In this document: positions 58,637 through 64,000 of the stretch, piece after piece
Position numbering within the stretch: the first letter of the stretch is position 1
Layout: every line of letters begins with the position of its first letter
Source of the DNA: Coniferiporia sulphurascens
Lineage: Eukaryota > Basidiomycota > Agaricomycetes > Hymenochaetales > Hymenochaetaceae
Assembly (NCBI GenBank): GCA_002794785.1
Contig: NBBA01000005.1
Span: 372,001-436,000, forward strand
DNA length: 64,000 nt
Direction of reading: 5' to 3'
The notes under the pieces: generated by a model
Told to the model about the DNA's origin: nothing
The model's database searches: none
The model's input: only the letters and a program-made list of their open reading frames with translations
Translations under genes and position numbers: made by a program

Positions 58637-60151
58637 ATGGCTGCAGGCGTTCCGTATTATTCTTTGAACAATGGCACCAAAATGCCGTCTGTCGGTCTAG
58701 GGTCTGTCTCATCTCGTGATATACCTTTCAACGCATCACTAACTTGAAGGTGTTCTTATTCGACATAGGTGCTGGATGGGACAACCCGGGGGAGGGGAAA
58801 TAACTAAGCAAATGGTCCAAACCGCCTTGAAGGTACTTCCCTCCAGATCTCATGTCTACGGAATTAGAAATAAACATACCCCATTTTATCCCTCCAGCAT
58901 GGATATAGACATTTTGACACGGTCAGCCATCCTGAGATCCTCGGACAGTCGTCACTTGCTCACATTATTTTTTTTTGCAGGCCTTCGGCTACGGTAACTC
59001 CAGTTACTCCTGAATTTTGACTTTGGATTTAGAAATACGTTACAGGTAACGAGGAGGCTGTGGGAGAAGGTATCAGGGAATCTGGAGTTCCCCGAGAAGA
59101 GATCTTTGTCACCACAAAATTAGCGTAAGAAAATCTTGGATATATGCGCCTTTTTTAAAAATTAACAGCGATTTGAAGCTGGAAAGATCATGGCTCAGTC
59201 CGCGAAGGCTTTGAGAGTTCGCTTAAGAACTTAGACATCGGATACATCGATCTGTACCTGATTCATTGGCCACAAGCGTCTAACGAAGATAGTAAGTGAC
59301 GCCCCATTCTCCTTCCTGCTTTTCCCGTGTTGAATATTATCTGAAATGCTGAACGATCACGCAGCTACTAAGTTCTACTCTCCAGAGGAGCATCCGACAT
59401 TCGTCGAGACATGGCTAGAGATGGAGAAGTTTCTTGAAACAGGTTAGATACAAAATATTCTCCCAGGCCGCATCCCCGGCAATATTTACTCTCTCCTACA
59501 GGGAAAGTGAAGTCGATAGGAGTATCCAACTTCTCCATCAAGACTCTGGAGGAGCTTCTTGCGAGTGCGAACGTAATTCCCGTCATCAACCAAGTCGAGC
59601 TCCATCCGTGCTTTCCCCAGAACGACCTAAAGAAGTACTGCGAAGATAAGGGCATTCTCCTCACCGCCTATTCGCCATTTGGTGCGCGAAATTTCCGCTT
59701 GCGCGCACGCTGCTCCTACGTAGAAAGAAAATAGCTGACTGTTCGCAATTCTCAGGCCAACCCGACAAAGACAACATGACTCTCCTGCAGGAGCCTACCA
59801 TAGCCGAAATCGCCCGGAGAACCGGTACATCTATTGGGCAAGTCCTCGTAAGTTGGGCCGTCAAGCGCGGGACCGCTGTTATTCCGAAATCAGAGAAAGA
59901 AGAAAGAATCAGACAGAACATCGTAGTAAGCACGGTTCAATAGATGTTTCTTTGTGCTCGTTTACCTACTTGATTTCTTATTCTCTCAGCTTGCTGATTT
60001 GACCGAGGCTGATATGAAGGAAGTGAACGAGCTCCATCTTAAGCCCGGTATGCACAGAAGTCTCTTGCGCTACCACAACAATGGTGTGGTTTTCGGCTGG
60101 ACGCACGAGCAGCTCGGGTGGAACATGAACGGGGATGGCGTTGTAGCATAA
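58637..60151 (+). CDS. aldo/keto reductase, tandem copy 5
   Basis: Ten exons: 58637-58701, 58769-58832, 58898-58921, 58981-58993, 59046-59124, 59179-59291, 59365-59442, 59502-59681, 59756-59925 and 59990-60151, giving 315 aa. The signatures ([42 protein letters not shown]) are complete. It is convergent with the intact coiled-coil gene 278 bp away. Copies 2 and 3 carry fragments of that same neighbour, so this position is probably the ancestral one. It appears functional; the substrate is unknown. Confidence 0.9.
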
Positions 60152-60429
60152 TCTTTACTCTCGCTAACCACGTGTTTTTGCAGAGTTGTAGACGTAGAAC
60201 TTTGAATTTATAAAATCGTCAGTACGGAGTTTATGGGGACCGGTATCAAGACTGTACAGATATGATACATGGGTATATTATGTTGAGGTTGACCGTAGTA
60301 AGAAAGGAAATGTAGCCAATAATACGCGTGATAAACATTCCAGGAAAAAACAAGAAAAAAACCGTCCCCAGGTCGGACACATCCAGATAATTCATCAGAT
60401 CATAGTAGTCGCGGCGTTCAGCGTGAGGC

Positions 60430-63400
60430 CTAGATATCTCTATCATGGAATTCACGATGCCAGGGCCGATGTCCGAAGTTCGATTCGTCATCCTGCTTGC
60501 TGACGCTCCCGACGAAGTCTTCAGCCGCTTCTGAATCGAGCCCTGCCTGTGTAGCCGCCCATTGCGCGAGACTTGGCAAGAGGTGCCCACGCCGCGGAGA
60601 CGCCGCGCGCGACGATGCGTCATCTTGTAGGAGCGGGGATGCCCGCGTCGCGACAGGTTGCGCAACCTCTGAAGCGGGAATAGACAGGGCAGGGATTGTG
60701 AAGGCTCTGCTGAAAGCCTGGAGCACGGACGGTCGTGATGCGACCGGAAATGCGCCCTGCCGCAAAGAGCTCCCTCCACGGACAGGGGCGCGAGAGATGC
60801 GTGTGGGTGAGGGGACCGAAGGGCTTGCAGGGTCTCCAGGCGCCGCGTTCGAGTTTCCTTCGCTATTCAAGAAACTTGAACGGATCGAAGAGTCGGACAA
60901 GCCCCGTGGGCGGAGAGTACGCTCAAGTAGCGTCTCAGAGGCCCTCAGATCATCGTCAGAGTCATTATCAGAATCATGAACGGCAGACTCTGAGTCGATG
61001 ACAGCGTCGACGTTACGTGATAATCGAGAGCCAGCCCACCGACCAGCAGACCTCGTAAGTGTCGCAGTACGCATGTCCACAACAGACGGAGAGCCCCTGA
61101 GTTTACGCTGAGACTTTGGGAGAATAACCCATGGATCTGCTCCCGGGGGTTCCGGTGCGCCCGCAAAGATATTCATGACGGCTCTTGACGTCGTGGGACC
61201 TGGTACAGGAGTTGACGACCTGACCGCTTGTTCCTCCGCATCCGTAACCGTCATCATATTACTCGAAATCGAACGTCCGACTCCCGCGTTTGAGAATTCA
61301 ACATTGACCGTGGTCGTTGAAGCGGCAAGCGCCGGGCCTGATTTCGGAACGAACTTAGGTAACTTCTGTCGTGTTATTGTATTCACTGTCGGCGGACCTG
61401 CCGCGGCTCTTGGTGTACCATCTGATGGCTTACTTTCGGGTGGAGTGGTCGCAGCCCCTCCAAAAAGTTTTGAAAAGGGTGCCATCCAGCCGCTACTTCG
61501 AGCCGACGATCGACCCCTCGCCTCGTCGAGGGCTTTTGAGGGATCCATTACATCTTCGCTCATTTTTACCGCCAGCGACGGGTTCAAAATGATGTCGTTG
61601 AGCGTGACCCGCATCTGCCCAAGTTCCGAAAATATCTCACGCAGCAGCGCAAGCAATGCGCGAAGATCACGTCGTGTGCAGGTGCTCATGGCCCGCTCGT
61701 CCTCAAGGACACTGCGGAAATGCGCACGGAGCCCGTTCGCTTCATTCAAGATTGCGGAGACCGTTGCATGTGACAGATGGGAGACATCGCCTGCGAGTCG
61801 CTGCCGCTTGAGGCGATTCGTGAGTGTACGCGCATCGGCTTGTGCCATACGCGTGAATAAACCGTTCGCGCGTTCAACGAGAGCAGCAATGGTTGAGGCA
61901 TGCGCGTGTGAGTCGGTGAGAGACGAAGATTCCGAGCGCCCGTCACCCGGAGGAGTGGCAGAGGAGCCATCATCTGTTTGTGAATTGAACACTGGACCTA
62001 ACAAGCTTGACCAATTAATAACGTCCGTTTGGATGCTCCTTGACTGAGTCAATAGGAACAGTGGCCTCCGAGGAGACTTCGTTCCTGGTATCTCTGGCGT
62101 CGTCGTACGTGGACTTCCATTGCCTGCGTCGACGCTTATCTGTGATGGAGGATACTTTGGTCGGGGACTCGTCAAAGTGGGGAAACGCCTTTCAGACGTC
62201 GCACGAGACTCGGCAGGCGAAAGAGGCCGCACATCGGTGCTCGGGGTAAGAGGCTCCTAGAATACAAGGGTCATCAATAAGTGAAATAGCCACGAGTTCC
62301 GGCACGTACATATGGCTGGGTGGACTGAGCCGCACTCCGTGGAATTGGTGAAATAGGTTGTTGTCCAAATGATGAGGCCCAACTGAACGTATGTCCATGA
62401 CCAAGACGGGCTGAGGCAGAGACTTTCCTAGAGCCCCCTGGGCCAGCACGCGTCTCCTCCACCTCCTCACGCAATAAACGAACATCCTCCCGTGCCTCTA
62501 CGAGTAAATTCTGTAATTCGGCGATATCTCGCTTCAATGCTTCGTTGTCCGCGACCAGGGACTCCATTACTTGTGTCACTTCAGGGCTGTCTGAAACCAC
62601 CGTATGACCGAGCTGCTGAACGGAAACGTTAAAGCCATCGTTGGGCTATCCAGCCTACGGACGCACCTGTTGCTGGAACATCTGCAGCCGAGCCCGAGCG
62701 TCACGTAGGATTTCCTCTGATAGTTCTGTCCTCGTTTGCTTCTGATCCTCCAGTTCATCGTGGAGATGACTAACTTCAGATTGTTGTTTAGCTGAAATAT
62801 ATGTGTTGGAACATTAATCGAAGCGCATTTATAGGTGGCGTACCACAACGGTCCTTCAATGCCACAACTTGTGCCTCGGCAGCCTTCGCCCTCAAGCGCT
62901 CGCTGTCCAACTCTTGCCGAAAATCGTCCCTCTCCTGTGTGATTGCATTGAGACGAACCTCCCACCCCGCTGATTTCGCTTGGTTGACTGTCAGTCGTGA
63001 AACAGACTCCTTTGTCTCATCTAGTTCCTGTATGAGCCCCTTCTTCGATGATTCCGAGACTTCAGCGTTGAGGAGAGCCGCTGTTAGCCTCTGGAGAGTG
63101 AGAGGAGTCTAGTTAATGTGGTGGAGTCTACTTCATGATTGCGCAGACTCGCCTTCTCCAAAGCAGAATTCTCTTTAACGAGTTCGGCAACACGAACTTC
63201 CAATTGAACGTCGTGTAAGGAATGGCGGATAGTTGGAGTTTCAGGACGTGAATAATTGCCTTCGTCGTCCGACTGCAAGCAGATGAACAACTGCACAACT
63301 CAACGAAAGACAATCTGACCTGGGTGTCCGAGCTATGCCGACGCACGTACGCTTCGTGCTTCTCCAGTAACGCCTGGCCAACCTCTTTCAAAGGGGTTCA

Positions 63401-63705
63401 ACAAACAAAGCCCTCAAAAAGTGCCCCGAACAGCGGAACCTACCAGCGCAGAGGATTAGTCTGCCTTCTAGCTCGCTCTTGAACGCCGCCCACGTCTTTG
63501 TGTTCTCACACGCATCACGGCCGCAACAGCAGTGCAGTAGGCCAACATCATCTTGTGTTGGGGCGCGCGATATCTTTGCGAGCGTCGACGTAAACTCGTC
63601 GATGGTTGCATTTGCCCGGTAGAGGCTATTCGTCAGTTGTGAAGCCGGGGAAGTCGGTCTCGACAGCTGAAGCGAGGCGGGAGGAGTCATGTCAGGCTCG
63701 GACAT
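60430..63705 (-). CDS. large coiled-coil protein, unknown function
   Basis: Seven exons: 63705-63444, 63384-63320, 63272-63132, 63090-62850, 62791-62667, 62612-62310 and 62256-60430, giving 987 aa. I do not recognise the family. Residues about 90-330 are heptad-like coiled coil (VAELVKENSALEKASL, RLRAKAAEAQVVALKDR, NEALKRDIAELQNLLVEARE). A Ser/Pro-rich linker follows, then a second helical part (NEANGLRAHFRSVLEDERAM). The tail is basic, Ser-rich and disordered, ending WHREFHDRDI. It may be a cytoskeletal or septum-associated scaffold, which is an inference from shape only. The exon 6 acceptor is a NAGNAG (TTCAGCAG). Its 3' end is convergent with AKR5 and is duplicated behind AKR2 and AKR3. 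Confidence 0.82.
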
Positions 63706-64000
63706 TGTAGCATTCCCAGGAAACGGGACGGAGAATCCAATAAGTACTTTACACAAAGCCAGAAATGAGGAGTGTATGAGATGTGTGTATAACAAGGACG
63801 AACGGGGACACGCATATGTCAACCAGAAGGACGCGCGCGACTCGGCTACGACCAGGTCAGCCCACGGCCCTCATGCAACTATTGTTGAGCAGGCCTCTAT
63901 CCATGAATCGGCTGCTACACGCTGTCCCTACGTGCACGTTCATTCTTTCAGGGAAATGCATCTACTTTGACAAGACCGGCAATAGCTAGTAAGTCCCTCC
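63706..64000. other. upstream region of the coiled-coil gene, right window edge
   Basis: Presumed promoter. No gene or repeat is supported. Confidence 0.4.

Noticed and set aside
61175..62047. 290-codon ORF on the plus strand
   Set aside because: It lies antisense to the last exon of the coiled-coil gene, whose frame is longer, spliced consistently and duplicated elsewhere as coding tail.
1..64000. CRISPR arrays, bacterial operons, ribosome-binding sites
   Set aside because: None seen; intron-rich eukaryotic DNA throughout.

Overview
The window is nuclear DNA of a filamentous basidiomycete, most likely an Agaricomycete. Genes are dense and split by many 50-70 nt GT-AG introns. The conserved genes are typical of fungi (CDC7 kinase, GRR1-type F-box/LRR protein, NAA10 acetyltransferase, a secreted pepsin-like protease, a cyclophilin-RRM fusion). 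Accessory stretches hold tandem families and Tad-type LINEs.

Layout. 1-8.0 kb: four related F-box genes arranged as two convergent pairs, a tandem duplication of about 4.6 kb. Two copies look intact, one has a single nonsense codon, and one is gutted and carries a 618-bp MITE. 8.6-17.0 kb: ordinary conserved genes, namely a WBP2/GRAM protein divergent from CDC7, two identical intron-containing tRNA-Arg(UCG) genes back to back, a secreted aspartic protease, and a cyclophilin with an RRM. 17.6-26.4 kb: a full-length LINE (LINE1) with target-site duplications and poly(A). A solo LTR (LTR A) has inserted in its ORF2, and a second solo LTR (LTR B) has inserted in LTR A. 26.5-31.6 kb: a small membrane-protein ORF, GRR1 and NAA10.

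31.7-38.3 kb: three tandem paralogous GxSxG serine esterases with a shared seven-exon structure and one predicted membrane segment. An uncertain two-exon gene overlaps the start of the third. 39.1-60.2 kb: five aldo/keto reductase (AKR) genes with identical ten-exon structure. Copies 1, 2 and 5 look intact. Copy 3 lost a splice acceptor but has an in-frame substitute. Copy 4 has a nonsense codon. Two copies carry downstream fragments of the convergent coiled-coil gene at 60.4-63.7 kb, which shows how the array grew. A MITE lies behind copy 3, and a second LINE (LINE2), itself hit by LTR B, lies between copies 4 and 5.

The most unusual signal is in the LINEs. Translated in one frame, LINE1 has ten internal stop codons in about 6 kb of coding sequence; all are TGA and there is no frameshift. 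LINE2 adds two more in-frame stops, also both TGA. LINE1 has also lost the catalytic Asp of RT motif A by a change that fits CpG to CpA. I favour methylation-type CpG decay (CGA to TGA) over recoding, but the sequence alone does not settle it.

Exon structures were inferred by eye from splice signals, frame, and comparison among the paralogues. No database search was run.
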